A DNA stretch of 64,000 nucleotides from Bradyrhizobium sp. JYMT SZCCT0180 (GTDB lineage: Bacteria > Pseudomonadota > Alphaproteobacteria > Rhizobiales > Xanthobacteraceae). The stretch spans positions 412,001 through 476,000 of the forward strand of contig NZ_JAFCLZ010000001.1 in NCBI RefSeq assembly GCF_018130165.1, in the 5' to 3' direction. Positions 25,492 through 34,134 of the stretch are shown here, in pieces. Within the stretch, counting starts at the first letter, position 1, and every line of letters begins with the position of its first letter. The notes below the pieces were generated by a model. That model did not search any database, was not told the origin of the DNA, and saw nothing but the letters and a program-made list of their open reading frames with translations. A program made the translations under genes and the position numbers.

Positions 25492-26295
25492 TCACACGAC
25501 ATCGCCCGATTCAGTTTCCGGGATGCGCGCGCCAACGGGCGCAGCCGCCGCGCGTGATCGGGCCGTGTTCGACGAAAAGATCTCCTCGACTTCGAGACGC
25601 ATGGTGCCGTGGCATTCGCACGATGCCGCCGCGAGCCGCGATCGGTCGATCTCGATCCGGCCTCGTTGATCGGACCTGATCGCTCCGGCAGCGCGCAGTT
25701 TGCCCATCAGGAGGGTCACCGTCGTTCGTCGCACACCAAGGATCTGCGACAACGCCTGTTGGGTGAGCGGGAGAACGTCGTGGTCGATGCGGTCGCGAAA
25801 CTGCAGCAGCCAGCGGGCCATGCGGGCTTCGACCGGGTGCAGCGCATTGCAGGCCGAGCCGAGTTGGAACTGTACCAGCATCGCCCTGACGTGATTCTGG
25901 ACCAGGTGCCGGATCGCCGGACTGCGATTGAAGGCGGCGTGAAAGCGCGACGCAGGAATCCGCGAGGCGATGCCCGCCGCACGAACGACCGCGGTAACGG
26001 CCGAAGGTGACGGCCCGAGCACTGAAAGAATGCCGATTGCCCCCTCGCGCCCGACCGCGGCGGTGGCGACCGTCTGCCCGTCCGCCATGTCGATCATCAG
26101 CGAGATGGCGCCGCTATGAGGGAAAAGGACATGCTCGATCGGATCACCCGCTCGCGAAATGACCGCGTCCGGATCGAGTGCGACCGTCTCCAGCACGGGC
26201 CCCAGCAGATCGAGGTCCGACGGCGGCAGCGCGGCAAGAAGGCGGTTACCGGTTCCGCCCAGAGGTTTCACTGAAGCGAGCCCGCGATCAGACAT
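25492..26295 (-). CDS. Crp/Fnr family transcriptional regulator
   Basis: A 267-residue regulator. The N-terminal cyclic-nucleotide-binding-type beta-roll (PDAVISRAGDPIEHVLFPHSG) is followed by the dimerization helix and a winged HTH with LTQQALSQILGVRRTTVTLL. No Fnr-type N-terminal cysteine cluster is present. The Arg and Ser contacts for cAMP in the beta-roll are not clearly conserved, so the ligand is unknown. A tandem 15-bp repeat (CTTCATTTGGAG at 26306 and 26321) lies just upstream of its start. Confidence 0.9.
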   Translation of the reverse strand: MSDRGLASVKPLGGTGNRLLAALPPSDLDLLGPVLETVALDPDAVISRAGDPIEHVLFPHSGAISLMIDMADGQTVATAAVGREGAIGILSVLGPSPSAVTAVVRAAGIASRIPASRFHAAFNRSPAIRHLVQNHVRAMLVQFQLGSACNALHPVEARMARWLLQFRDRIDHDVLPLTQQALSQILGVRRTTVTLLMGKLRAAGAIRSDQRGRIEIDRSRLAAASCECHGTMRLEVEEIFSSNTARSRAAAAPVGARIPETESGDVV

Positions 26296-26866
26296 TCGCG
26301 GCCTTCTTCATTTGGAGCGTCTTCATTTGGAGTGTCGCAAAACGGCGATCTTGCTCCGAGATCAACCCCACCCTGGTACGCCTTTACTCTCGACAACAAA
26401 TTTTCCCCCAATACAAAACTCCTAACCATCGGCCGCGATGTGGATTTCTCCTCGCAGCATCGCAAAGAGTTAGATGCAAATGCGACGGACGCAACAACAA
26501 AATGCGCATGCATAGCTCCGTAGTAATGCGGAACGCGTGGTTCCAATTCCGGCACACGGCACACGATGGAAGCGGACGCGACCTATCGGTGCGCGGGCCC
26601 ATTATGATATCGGCAGGTAGCATTTTTGAGACGTGACGGTGGACCCCGACAATATCCGTGAACGGAAATCGTCGGCGGTCAGGCGCTTAAGCCGCGCGAT
26701 GAGGTGAACGCTCGCGATCGGAGGTTGCTATTGTCTGTGGCAATATGGACGCCGCGGCCGTCTTGAGTGACAATGTCTGCTGTTGGCGAAGTGCCAGCGG
26801 TGGCCACATGCCGCCTGATACGAAACACAAGAGCGGCATCAAGACGCCCCGCAATGGAAACTCCCC
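26296..26866. other. Intergenic region with no supported gene
   Basis: 571 bp between the divergent Crp-type regulator and the acyl-CoA ligase. It is visibly richer in A and T around 26330-26530. It holds the 15-bp tandem repeat at 26306-26332 but no coding frame with a credible start and composition. Probable promoters for both flanking genes lie here; no consensus pair is convincing. Confidence 0.6.
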
Positions 26867-28384
26867 ATGCTGATCCCCCTTGCCGACGTGCCGCGCTGGT
26901 ATGCCGGGCGCAAACCGAAAGACACGATCGCGATCAGCCATGGCGCTGAGACGCTGACCTGGGAGCAGCTGGAGCGCAATGCCAACGCCCGTGCCCGCGC
27001 CTTTGCGGCCAAGGGCGTCAAGCCGGGCGATTTCGTCGCCATCGGCCTGCCCAACAGCAACGCGTTTTTCGAGACCACGTTTGCGGTGTGGAAATGCGGC
27101 GCGACGCCGACCTCGCTGACCTGGCGGTTGCCGCGCGGCGAGGCGGCTGCGGTGCTGGGGATTCTCAAGCCTTCGCTTGTCGTCGGTGGCCAGCCGGACT
27201 GGAATGCGCCCAACGCGCTACCGATTGATTTCAGGCCGGACGGGTTTTCCGGAGATCCGATCGACAACCCGGTGGCGCGCTACTGGAAGGCGATGACCTC
27301 TGGCGGCTCGACCGGCCGGCCGAAGGTGATCCTCGACCACCGGCCCGCCGTGATCGATACCGCGGGCCCCGCCGCGCTCGGCATGCCGCTCGGCGCTTCG
27401 CTGCTCAACCCCGGGCCGCTCTACCACAACGCGCCCTTCATTGTTTCGCACACCGCGCTGTTCCATGGCGGGCGCGTCACCGGCCTCGTCAAGTTCGACG
27501 CCGAGGAATGCCTGCGCCTGATCGAAGCGAGCCGGGTGCAGTGGGTCAATTTCGTGCCGACCATGATGCACCGGATCTGGGCGCTGCCGGACGGGGTGCG
27601 GAGCCGCTACGATCTGTCGAGCCTGCAAATCGTGTTTCACATGGCCGCGCCAATGCCGCCATGGCTGAAGGAAAAATGGATCGAATGGCTCGGGCCCGAG
27701 CGCATCTATGAGCTCTATGGCGGCACCGAAGCACAGGGCGCCTGCATCATTTCGGGCGTCGAATGGCTCGAACACAGGGGATCGGTCGGCAAGATCGCCG
27801 AGACCTCCCGCCTGCGCATCATCGGCGAGGACGGCAACGAGGTCCCGACCGGCGAGACCGGTGAAATCTATTTCCTGCCCAATGACGGCGCCGGCAGCTC
27901 CTATCATTACCTCGGCGCCGAACCAAAACGCCGCGCCGACGGCTGGGAATCGCTCGGCGACATCGGAAGGCTGGACGCCGACGGCTATCTGTATCTCGGC
28001 GACCGGCTCGCCGACATGATCCTGCGCGGCGGCGCCAACATCTACCCGGCCGAAATCGAGGCTGCGGTATCCGCGCATCCGCAAGTTCGCTCCTGCGTCG
28101 CGGTCGGCCTGCCTGACGCCGAGTTCGGCCAGCGCGTGCACGCAATCCTGGAACTTGGGCCCGACGCCGACGCGCAATCGGTCGCCGACGGCATGGGCGA
28201 TTTTCTCTCCGACCTGCTCAGCCGCTACAAGCACCCGGAAAGTTTTGAAGTGGTCGACGTCGGCCTGCGCGATGATTCCGGCAAGGTCCGCCGCACCCTG
28301 CTGCGCGACGAGCGCGCCGCCTGGCTGAAGGAGAACCGCGCGTTCCGGATATTGCCGGCGCGGGCGCGGGCCAAGGCGGAGTGA
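26867..28384 (+). CDS. AMP-dependent acyl-CoA synthetase (2), bile-acid-CoA-ligase-like
   Basis: A 505-residue ANL-family acyl-CoA ligase. The P-loop is a variant, TSGGSTGRPKVI, at about residue 144, with ELYGGTEAQGACIISG and GDIGRLDADGYLYLGDRLAD. The GGSTGRPK form and the segment HNAPF occur in ligases annotated as bile acid or steroid CoA ligases. The C-terminal catalytic lysine region reads DDSGKVRRTLLRDER. Monocistronic and convergent with the nucleotidyltransferase pair. The substrate is probably a bulky carboxylic acid (inference). Confidence 0.9.
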   Translation: MLIPLADVPRWYAGRKPKDTIAISHGAETLTWEQLERNANARARAFAAKGVKPGDFVAIGLPNSNAFFETTFAVWKCGATPTSLTWRLPRGEAAAVLGILKPSLVVGGQPDWNAPNALPIDFRPDGFSGDPIDNPVARYWKAMTSGGSTGRPKVILDHRPAVIDTAGPAALGMPLGASLLNPGPLYHNAPFIVSHTALFHGGRVTGLVKFDAEECLRLIEASRVQWVNFVPTMMHRIWALPDGVRSRYDLSSLQIVFHMAAPMPPWLKEKWIEWLGPERIYELYGGTEAQGACIISGVEWLEHRGSVGKIAETSRLRIIGEDGNEVPTGETGEIYFLPNDGAGSSYHYLGAEPKRRADGWESLGDIGRLDADGYLYLGDRLADMILRGGANIYPAEIEAAVSAHPQVRSCVAVGLPDAEFGQRVHAILELGPDADAQSVADGMGDFLSDLLSRYKHPESFEVVDVGLRDDSGKVRRTLLRDERAAWLKENRAFRILPARARAKAE

Positions 28385-28403
28385 GAAAAAGGGCCGGGAT
28401 AAA

Positions 28404-28793
28404 CTACATTCTTGGCCTCGACAGCGCGTCCTTGCTTACAAACAGCAGGCGCCGACGAAAGGCCGTCGGACTCTCTGCAAGCAGCACCCCCTTGAGAGAC
28501 TGCAAACCGCCCGCGAAGAAAGGTTCACGAAGCCCGTTACCATGGGTCTCGCTCCACTCCGGTATCGGCAGCCCGTAAACGCGCGCAAGATGCTCGGCGA
28601 CTGCCGCCACGTAGGCGTCGTGCACGGCGTCAATGGAAGCCGGCCGCTCTTCGATCGCTCGCTGGCGTGACTCCACGTTCGTATAAAACGAATCGAGAAA
28701 CTCCCGAAGCGACGGGTCGAACTTCTGTTCGCCGGCCTGGACCCGACGGACCACCTCGCCCAACGATCCTGGTTTTCTGCGGAACAGATTCAT
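28404..28793 (-). CDS. Partner protein of the nucleotidyltransferase (putative TA module)
   Basis: A 129-residue soluble protein that I cannot assign to a named family with confidence. It is helical and ends FRRRLLFVSKDALSRPRM; a similar 'FRRRxxFVxxxxLSR' ending occurs, as I recall, in proteins encoded beside AbiEii/DUF6036-type nucleotidyltransferases. Its start overlaps the stop of the nucleotidyltransferase gene by 4 bp (ATGA), so the two are translationally coupled. A toxin-antitoxin or regulatory pairing is inference. Confidence 0.75.
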   Translation of the reverse strand: MNLFRRKPGSLGEVVRRVQAGEQKFDPSLREFLDSFYTNVESRQRAIEERPASIDAVHDAYVAAVAEHLARVYGLPIPEWSETHGNGLREPFFAGGLQSLKGVLLAESPTAFRRRLLFVSKDALSRPRM

Positions 28794-29407
28794 GGCGGGC
28801 TCGACGAGCCAGTGGGGTGACCATCGCCTCGGTCAATGTCCAGGTTTGAAAAAATTTCTTCAAGTCCCAACCGTGTTTTGGGTTGGAGCATGTTTTGCGG
28901 GTAGAATTTTTCGACCAAGGTCAGGGCATCCTCGCTTTTCTTGATACCTATTGCCCGAGCGAGAAGCTTGATGTCATCGATGTCCGAGTTCGTTTCAATG
29001 CCTCCGACTCGCATCGCCCGGCATTTCATCGCAAACAGGTATTCCGGTTTCGCCGTATATACACGCAGACCTGGCTGGTCCTCCGTCGGATAGGTCTTAA
29101 ACAAGGCCTTCACATCGGGCTCAGCGTCTCTGCCGCTGAGCCATCCCTTCACGCCGTCGTTCAACCAGTTTTTGTCCCACCCGAACTCCTCGGCCATCTC
29201 CGCCGCGAGCCTTTTGATGAAGTCTTTGTTTCCCTCGAATACCGCATCGACGTCGCCGGTGTTGATCTGTCTGTTCAAGGTGAGCAGGAGAGCCGATCCG
29301 CCATATATCGCGATCTCGACGGTGCGACCGGCCGCAAATGCTCTCTGGCCAAGTTCGGCAAGGGCATGCTCCAGAGTTGACCGATCGAAATTCTTATCGC
29401 CGCTCAT
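28790..29407 (-). CDS. MNT-fold nucleotidyltransferase (DUF6036/AbiEii-like)
   Basis: A 205-residue protein with the minimal nucleotidyltransferase signature IAIYGGSALLLTLN...INTGDVDAVF (GGS followed by DxD), then a helical region and YLFAMKCRAM...DSDIDDIKLLARAIG, matching DUF6036-type proteins. Relatives include AbiEii toxins that modify tRNA or NTP targets. The ATG at 29407 is chosen (protein begins MSGDKNFD); the frame is open to 29464. Two sampled 60-base lines (28861-28980) are 48-50 percent GC, clearly below neighbouring genes, suggesting transfer. First gene of the pair. Confidence 0.8.
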   Translation of the reverse strand: MSGDKNFDRSTLEHALAELGQRAFAAGRTVEIAIYGGSALLLTLNRQINTGDVDAVFEGNKDFIKRLAAEMAEEFGWDKNWLNDGVKGWLSGRDAEPDVKALFKTYPTEDQPGLRVYTAKPEYLFAMKCRAMRVGGIETNSDIDDIKLLARAIGIKKSEDALTLVEKFYPQNMLQPKTRLGLEEIFSNLDIDRGDGHPTGSSSPP

Positions 29408-29695
29408 GGTTCGTTCTTCCGCAACCAGTAAACGATACGCTTTTAGCACGAAAGCTGCCAGCAAACCGCTTCGTCGTTACGATCCGGGAGGGCTCCCGGG
29501 CCGGCTCAGGACATCCGTTTGTTCCGGAGCGATCATGTCGTCCAGCGCGCGGGCCAAAACGGATTGAAGGCAACCGGCCAGGGCTCCCAAAAGCCAACCC
29601 TCTCTTTCAGCGATATTTAAACACGATACATCCTGAGGTAGGATACTCTGGCCGGTACGCCGACTCCGATCGGCCGCCTCGCATTGGAACATGAC

Positions 29696-30781
29696 ATGTC
29701 TTTCCGCAGGGATAACAGGGCCTACGAGGCCTGGCTCGCCACGCAGTGCGACGTCGTCAAAAAGGATATCGCCTACAAGCACAAACGGATGAAGAAGACC
29801 CCCTTCATCTTTCTGCGGGCGACCTATTTCCGCTGGGCCAGAAAAATCGGCGACTGGTGTCCGGAGCTGATGGATGCGCCGCAGTTGCTTTCGGTCGGCG
29901 ATCTGCATCTGGAGAATTTCGGGACCTGGCGCGATGCGGACGGCCGCCTGGTCTGGGGCATCAACGATTTCGACGAAGCCGCTGTCATGCCCTACGTGCT
30001 CGATCTGGTCCGGCTCGCGGCCAGCATCCAGCTTGCGCCGAATCCGGCGGTCGATCCCAGGCATGCCGCCAGCGCCCTGCTCCGGGGCTATCGTGACGGC
30101 CTTAAAGAGCCACGGCCGGCGCTGCTGTTCGAAGACCAAAGCTGGTTGCGGCCCTATGCCGAACCTGAGGAAGACAGGCTGAAGGAGTTCTGGAAGGAAG
30201 TTGCCGACTACCCGGATTACAAGCCGCCGCCCGCGATCGCCAAAGCGCTGATCGAAAGCCTGCCTGACGGCGTGGACAAAAAGCGCATCCGATTATGTCG
30301 CCTGCTCTACAAGGGTGGCGGCAGCCTGGGGCGGCCGCGCTACGTCGCGGTCGGCGCCTGGCGCGGCGGGCAGGTATTGCGCGAGGCAAAGGCGCTGGTG
30401 CCCTCGGCGTGGACATATGCCAACGGCCAAACATCCGGCAAGAAATCTGGCAAGAAATCCAGCAAGTCGAATTTCCTGGCGCTGGCGAACAGCCGCTATC
30501 GCGCGCCGGATCCGTTTCTCGACGTGCGCCATCAATTCATCTTTCGGCGCATCGCCGCCGATTCCCGCAAGATCGAGCTGGGTGATGCCGCCGGCAGGAA
30601 ATTGCACCTCAAGCTGCTGGAGGCGATGGGACTGGAAGTGGCGTCGGTCCACGCGGCCGGCGCGGTGCCGGTCGAGGCGCTGCAGGCTGACCTTGCGAAA
30701 CGCCCGCGCGGCTGGCTGAACGCCGCCGCGGCGGTTGCGGCCGACAAAGTCAAGCGCGATTATCGGGAATGGCGGAGCTGA
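29696..30781 (+). CDS. DUF2252 family protein (kinase-like fold)
   Basis: A 361-residue protein of the DUF2252 family. The diagnostic block is LLSVGDLHLENFGTWRDADG followed by WGINDFDEAAVMPYVLDLVR. These correspond to the catalytic HxDxxxxN-like loop and the metal-binding DFD/DFG-like motif of aminoglycoside-phosphotransferase-fold kinases. Cytoplasmic phosphotransferase activity is an inference from the fold. It starts at ATG 29696; a TTG at 29684 is in frame. The pseudo-HtrA gene follows in the same direction after 165 bp, which includes a TATAAT at 30854-30859. Confidence 0.9.
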   Translation: MSFRRDNRAYEAWLATQCDVVKKDIAYKHKRMKKTPFIFLRATYFRWARKIGDWCPELMDAPQLLSVGDLHLENFGTWRDADGRLVWGINDFDEAAVMPYVLDLVRLAASIQLAPNPAVDPRHAASALLRGYRDGLKEPRPALLFEDQSWLRPYAEPEEDRLKEFWKEVADYPDYKPPPAIAKALIESLPDGVDKKRIRLCRLLYKGGGSLGRPRYVAVGAWRGGQVLREAKALVPSAWTYANGQTSGKKSGKKSSKSNFLALANSRYRAPDPFLDVRHQFIFRRIAADSRKIELGDAAGRKLHLKLLEAMGLEVASVHAAGAVPVEALQADLAKRPRGWLNAAAAVAADKVKRDYREWRS

Positions 30782-30946
30782 CGCGCCTTCCATCGGTGTA
30801 CGGATCGCAAGCCGCGTTCGATCCGCGATCTCGATCCGCGGCCGTTTCGCTGATATAATCCGGCAAAGGCTGCCGCTGACAGGACCATGATCTATTCGGG
30901 TTGCGCGGCGTTGGTTAGCTGCGCGCAACCGTATGGGAGACCCTTC

Positions 30947-31918
30947 ATGCCCTCTTTGACCGAATGGAAAGTGCCGCCGGCCAACCAGCCGCGCCCGGGC
31001 GATTACAGTTTTGATCTCGACCGCGCACTGGCCTCGGTGGTCGGGCTGCATTCGATTATCCCCGCCGACGCCTTCAGCGCGGAAACACTCGGCACCGAGC
31101 GCGCCGGCAATGGCGTTCTGATCGACGACGGCCTGGTGCTGACCATCGGCTATCTCATTACCGAGGCCGAGACCGTGTGGCTGCATCTGGGCGACGGCCG
31201 CGTGATGCAGGGCCATCCGCTCGGCTTTGACTTCGAATCCGGCTTCGGCCTGGTGCAGGCGCTCGGACGTCTCGACATCGAGCCGCTGCCGCTCGGCTCT
31301 TCCGCCATCACCAGGGTCGGCGACCGCGTCGTGCTCGGCGGCGCCGGCGGCCGCACGCGATCGGTCGCGAGCCAGATCGCGGCCAAGCAGGAATTCGCCG
31401 GCTATTGGGAGTATCTGCTGGATGAAGCGCTCTTTACCCACCCCGCGCATCCGAACTGGGGCGGCACCGGGCTGATCTCCGGCCGGGGCGAATTGATCGG
31501 CATCGGCTCGCTGCAGCTCGAACGCGAGCGCGAGGGCAAGGCCGAACACGTCAACATGATCGTGCCGATCGACCTGTTGAAGCCGGTGCTCGACGACTTA
31601 CGCAAGTTCGGCCGCGTCAACAAGCCGGCGCGGCCATGGCTCGGGATGTTTTCGACCGAGATCGACAACCGCATCGTGGTGGTCGGCGTCGCCGGCAAGG
31701 GTCCCGCGGCGCGCGCCGAAATCAAGACCGGCGACGTCATCCTCGCGATCAACGGCGACAAGGTCACCAGCCAGACCGGCTTCTACCGAAAACTCTGGTC
31801 GCTCGGACCGGCCGGCGTCGACGTGCCGCTCACGGTCTATCATGAGGGCGTCACTTTCGACGTCGTGCTGACCTCGGTCGAACGCGCCAAGCTGCTGAAG
31901 GCGCCGAGACTTCACTGA
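30947..31918 (+). CDS. HtrA/S1C-fold protein with PDZ domain and no catalytic triad
   Basis: A 323-residue protein with the trypsin-like HtrA architecture and a C-terminal PDZ domain (RPWLGMFSTEID...KTGDVILAINGDKV). Alignment by eye to DegP shows all three catalytic residues replaced: His (TNNHV) by Tyr69 in TIGYLI, Asp (SDIAL) by Gly99 in ESGFGLV, and Ser (GNSGG) by Trp171 in PNWGGTG. The flanking fold motifs GNGVLID, GDGR and GELIGI are retained. There is no signal peptide, so unlike DegP it appears cytoplasmic. It probably acts as a PDZ scaffold or sensor. ATG 30947 follows GGGAGA. Its stop lies inside a 15-bp tandem repeat. Confidence 0.88.
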   Translation: MPSLTEWKVPPANQPRPGDYSFDLDRALASVVGLHSIIPADAFSAETLGTERAGNGVLIDDGLVLTIGYLITEAETVWLHLGDGRVMQGHPLGFDFESGFGLVQALGRLDIEPLPLGSSAITRVGDRVVLGGAGGRTRSVASQIAAKQEFAGYWEYLLDEALFTHPAHPNWGGTGLISGRGELIGIGSLQLEREREGKAEHVNMIVPIDLLKPVLDDLRKFGRVNKPARPWLGMFSTEIDNRIVVVGVAGKGPAARAEIKTGDVILAINGDKVTSQTGFYRKLWSLGPAGVDVPLTVYHEGVTFDVVLTSVERAKLLKAPRLH

Positions 31919-31980
31919 GCAAGACTTCACTGAGCAAGACTTCACTGAGCAAGACTGCGCTAAGAAGACTGCACCGAGAA
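31908..31980. repeat. 15-bp tandem repeat spanning the pseudo-HtrA stop codon
   Basis: Three exact copies of GACTTCACTGAGCAA at 31908-31922, 31923-31937 and 31938-31952, followed by two degenerate 14-base copies to 31980. The unit length is a multiple of three and each exact copy carries the same in-frame TGA, so expansion would not change the protein but would lengthen the spacer to the hydrolase gene. Confidence 0.85.
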
Positions 31981-32022
31981 CGCGGCGCCAGAACAAAAGC
32001 TCCAATAAACAGGGAATGCGCA

Positions 32023-33126
32023 ATGAGCGAGGCCGTGGTGGACGACATCGTGGCTGTGCTGCCGCCGCTGTTGCAATCGCTCGAAGCGCTCGGCTTTGTC
32101 GCGCGCCATCTGAACCCGCCGGATTTTGGTCGCGTGATGGAAGCGGCCGGCACGCCTGACGAGGCGCTGCGCGCGGTGCGCCCGCGGCTATTGCGTTGGC
32201 CCGCGGAATTCAGCGATATCAAGACCGTGCTCGAAACCGCCAGCGACGCGGCGCTCGCCGCCTTTGACGGCCTGCGCGAGGTGCAGAACGGCAACGGCGA
32301 TCTGGTCAGCGTGTTTCGGGCGCTGCGCTATTCGCCGCGCGCGCAGGAGGCGCTCTATGCGCTGGTCGAAAAATTGCCGCCGGTCAGCGAGTTCTTCGTC
32401 GAGCCTTCGCTCCGCGAGGATACCGATCTCGCCGCACGGCTGGCGCAACCGGCCAATGAAAACACCGGAATTTTTCACGACCATAACGAGCCCGGCAGCC
32501 GCGGTGGCTTCTCGCTCTATGTGCCGGAATATTATACGCCGGACCGTGCCTGGCCGCTGGTGATGGCGCTGCATGGCGGCAGCGGCAATGGCCGCGGTTT
32601 TCTGTGGAGCTGGCTGCGCGACGCGCGAAGCCACGGCGCCATCCTGATCGCGCCGACCGCGACAGGAAATCCTTCGAACAGCAAAACCACCTGGGCCTTG
32701 ATGGGCGAGGATACCGACACGCCGAACCTGATGCGCATCCTGGAACAGGTGCGCTCGCGCTGGAACATCGACGCGCAAAAAATGCTGCTGACCGGCATGA
32801 GCGACGGCGGCACCTTCTGCTATGTCAGCGGGCTCGAAAGCGGCTCACCGTTCACGCATCTCGCGCCGGTCTCGGCGACGTTCCATCCGCTGATGGCTGA
32901 AATGGCGGATGCGGAGAGACTGCGCGGCCTGCCGATCCACCTCGTGCATGGCAAGCTCGACTGGATGTTTCCGGTACAGGTAGCGCGGCAAACTCGGCAA
33001 TTGCTATCAGTTGCCGGCGCCGAGGTGACCTATCGCGAGATCGACGATCTCAGCCACACCTACCCGCGCGAGATCAACGCGCCAATGCTGGCCTGGCTGC
33101 GCGGGAAATCGGCCGACGGCGCCTGA
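32023..33126 (+). CDS. Alpha/beta hydrolase, PHB-depolymerase/phospholipase-like
   Basis: A 367-residue protein. The C-terminal two thirds form an alpha/beta hydrolase with oxyanion region MALHGGSGNGRGF, nucleophile elbow GMSDGG, an acid residue likely in GKLDWMFP, and the catalytic His in DLSHTYP. The N-terminal 130 residues (AVLPPLLQSLEALGFVARHL) form a separate helical region. There is no signal peptide. The nearest general family is the feruloyl-esterase/PHB-depolymerase-like hydrolases; the substrate is unknown. It is 104 bp downstream of the pseudo-HtrA gene. Confidence 0.85.
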   Translation: MSEAVVDDIVAVLPPLLQSLEALGFVARHLNPPDFGRVMEAAGTPDEALRAVRPRLLRWPAEFSDIKTVLETASDAALAAFDGLREVQNGNGDLVSVFRALRYSPRAQEALYALVEKLPPVSEFFVEPSLREDTDLAARLAQPANENTGIFHDHNEPGSRGGFSLYVPEYYTPDRAWPLVMALHGGSGNGRGFLWSWLRDARSHGAILIAPTATGNPSNSKTTWALMGEDTDTPNLMRILEQVRSRWNIDAQKMLLTGMSDGGTFCYVSGLESGSPFTHLAPVSATFHPLMAEMADAERLRGLPIHLVHGKLDWMFPVQVARQTRQLLSVAGAEVTYREIDDLSHTYPREINAPMLAWLRGKSADGA

Positions 33127-33138
33127 GGCGCCATGTTT

Positions 33139-33251
33139 CGTCATTGCCTGCAACAAACGCGAAGCGTTTGTGCAAGGGAGCGATAGCGACGAAGCAATCC
33201 ATCTGTCCACTTGCGGCGCGATGGATTGCTTCTCTAACGCTCGCAATGACG
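33139..33251. repeat. Intergenic palindromic repeat, family B
   Basis: Bounded by CGTCATTGC and GCAATGACG, with internal GAAGCAATCCAT and ATGGATTGCTTC arms. This arrangement is, from memory, one of the most frequent dispersed intergenic elements in Bradyrhizobium. It lies between the convergent hydrolase and SDR genes and could serve as a bidirectional terminator. Confidence 0.8.
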
Positions 33252-33273
33252 CGGATGGGACGTGCTTGCTCGC

Positions 33274-34014
33274 TCAGACCATGCCACCATTGGCGCGCAG
33301 GGTTTGGCCATTGATCCACGAGCCGTCGGGACCGGCGAGGAAGGCGACGCTGGCGGCGATGTCCTCGGGCGTGCCGAGCCGTTCCAGCGGATTCATCTTG
33401 GCGAAGCGCTCGATGACTTCCTGCGTCTTGCCCTTGAGGAACAGGTCCGTCGCGGTCGGTCCCGGCGCCACCGCGTTGACGGTGATCGAACGGCCACGCA
33501 GCTCCTTGGCCAAGACCGCCGTCATGGTTTCGATCGCAGCCTTGGTCGCGGCATAAACGCCGTAGGTCTCGATCCGGGTTCCGACCACGCTGGTCGAGAA
33601 GTTGACGATGCGGCCGCCGTCGCGCAGCCTTCTCGCGGCTTCGCGCATCGCGTTGAAACTGCCCTTGAGATTGATCGCGACCTGCTGGTCGAACAACGCG
33701 TCGTCGCTGTCGGCGATTTTTGCCAGCTTCATGATGCCGGCATTGTTGACGAGCACGTCGATACCGCCGAACGCCGCTTCCGCCGCATCGAACATGCCGC
33801 GCACCGCGCTCGCGTCGCTGACATCGGCCCTGGCGGTCAGCGCCCTGCCGCCCTTGCCCTCGATCTTGCGGGCCAGCGCCTCGGCCGACTTGGTGTCGCC
33901 GGAATAGTTGATGACGACGGTGAAGCCGTCGGCCGCGAGCCGTTCGGCGACCGCAGCGCCAATCCCGCGCGAAGCACCGGTTACGATTGCTACCTTATTG
34001 GTTTCGTTTGACAT
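33274..34014 (-). CDS. SDR family oxidoreductase (1)
   Basis: A 246-residue classical short-chain dehydrogenase. The cofactor motif is VTGASRGIGAAVAERL, followed by VLVNNAGIM, Ser in NFSTSVVG, and catalytic YxxxK in YAATKAAIE. It ends LRANGGMV. The second strand has NYSGDTKSAEAL, which favours NADP(H). Divergent from a LysR gene (34135), which probably regulates it. The substrate is unknown; similarity to FabG-type ketoreductases is only general. Confidence 0.93.
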   Translation of the reverse strand: MSNETNKVAIVTGASRGIGAAVAERLAADGFTVVINYSGDTKSAEALARKIEGKGGRALTARADVSDASAVRGMFDAAEAAFGGIDVLVNNAGIMKLAKIADSDDALFDQQVAINLKGSFNAMREAARRLRDGGRIVNFSTSVVGTRIETYGVYAATKAAIETMTAVLAKELRGRSITVNAVAPGPTATDLFLKGKTQEVIERFAKMNPLERLGTPEDIAASVAFLAGPDGSWINGQTLRANGGMV

Positions 34015-34134
34015 TTTATCTCTCCCACGATTGAGCGGCTTCGGCCGCTGCTGATGGAAGAAACCTATGGCTTTCCCCTGCCCGGATAATCATGCATTAA
34101 TTGTCATCACTATCCGAAAATAACGAATAATATC

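Noticed and set aside
26687..26941. 84-codon minus-strand frame upstream of acyl-CoA ligase 2
   Set aside because: It overlaps the start of the ligase, lacks a ribosome-binding site and shows no coding-like composition.
31908..31980. Possible CRISPR-like array
   Set aside because: Repeats are contiguous with no spacers; it is a simple tandem repeat. No CRISPR array or cas gene was seen anywhere in the window.
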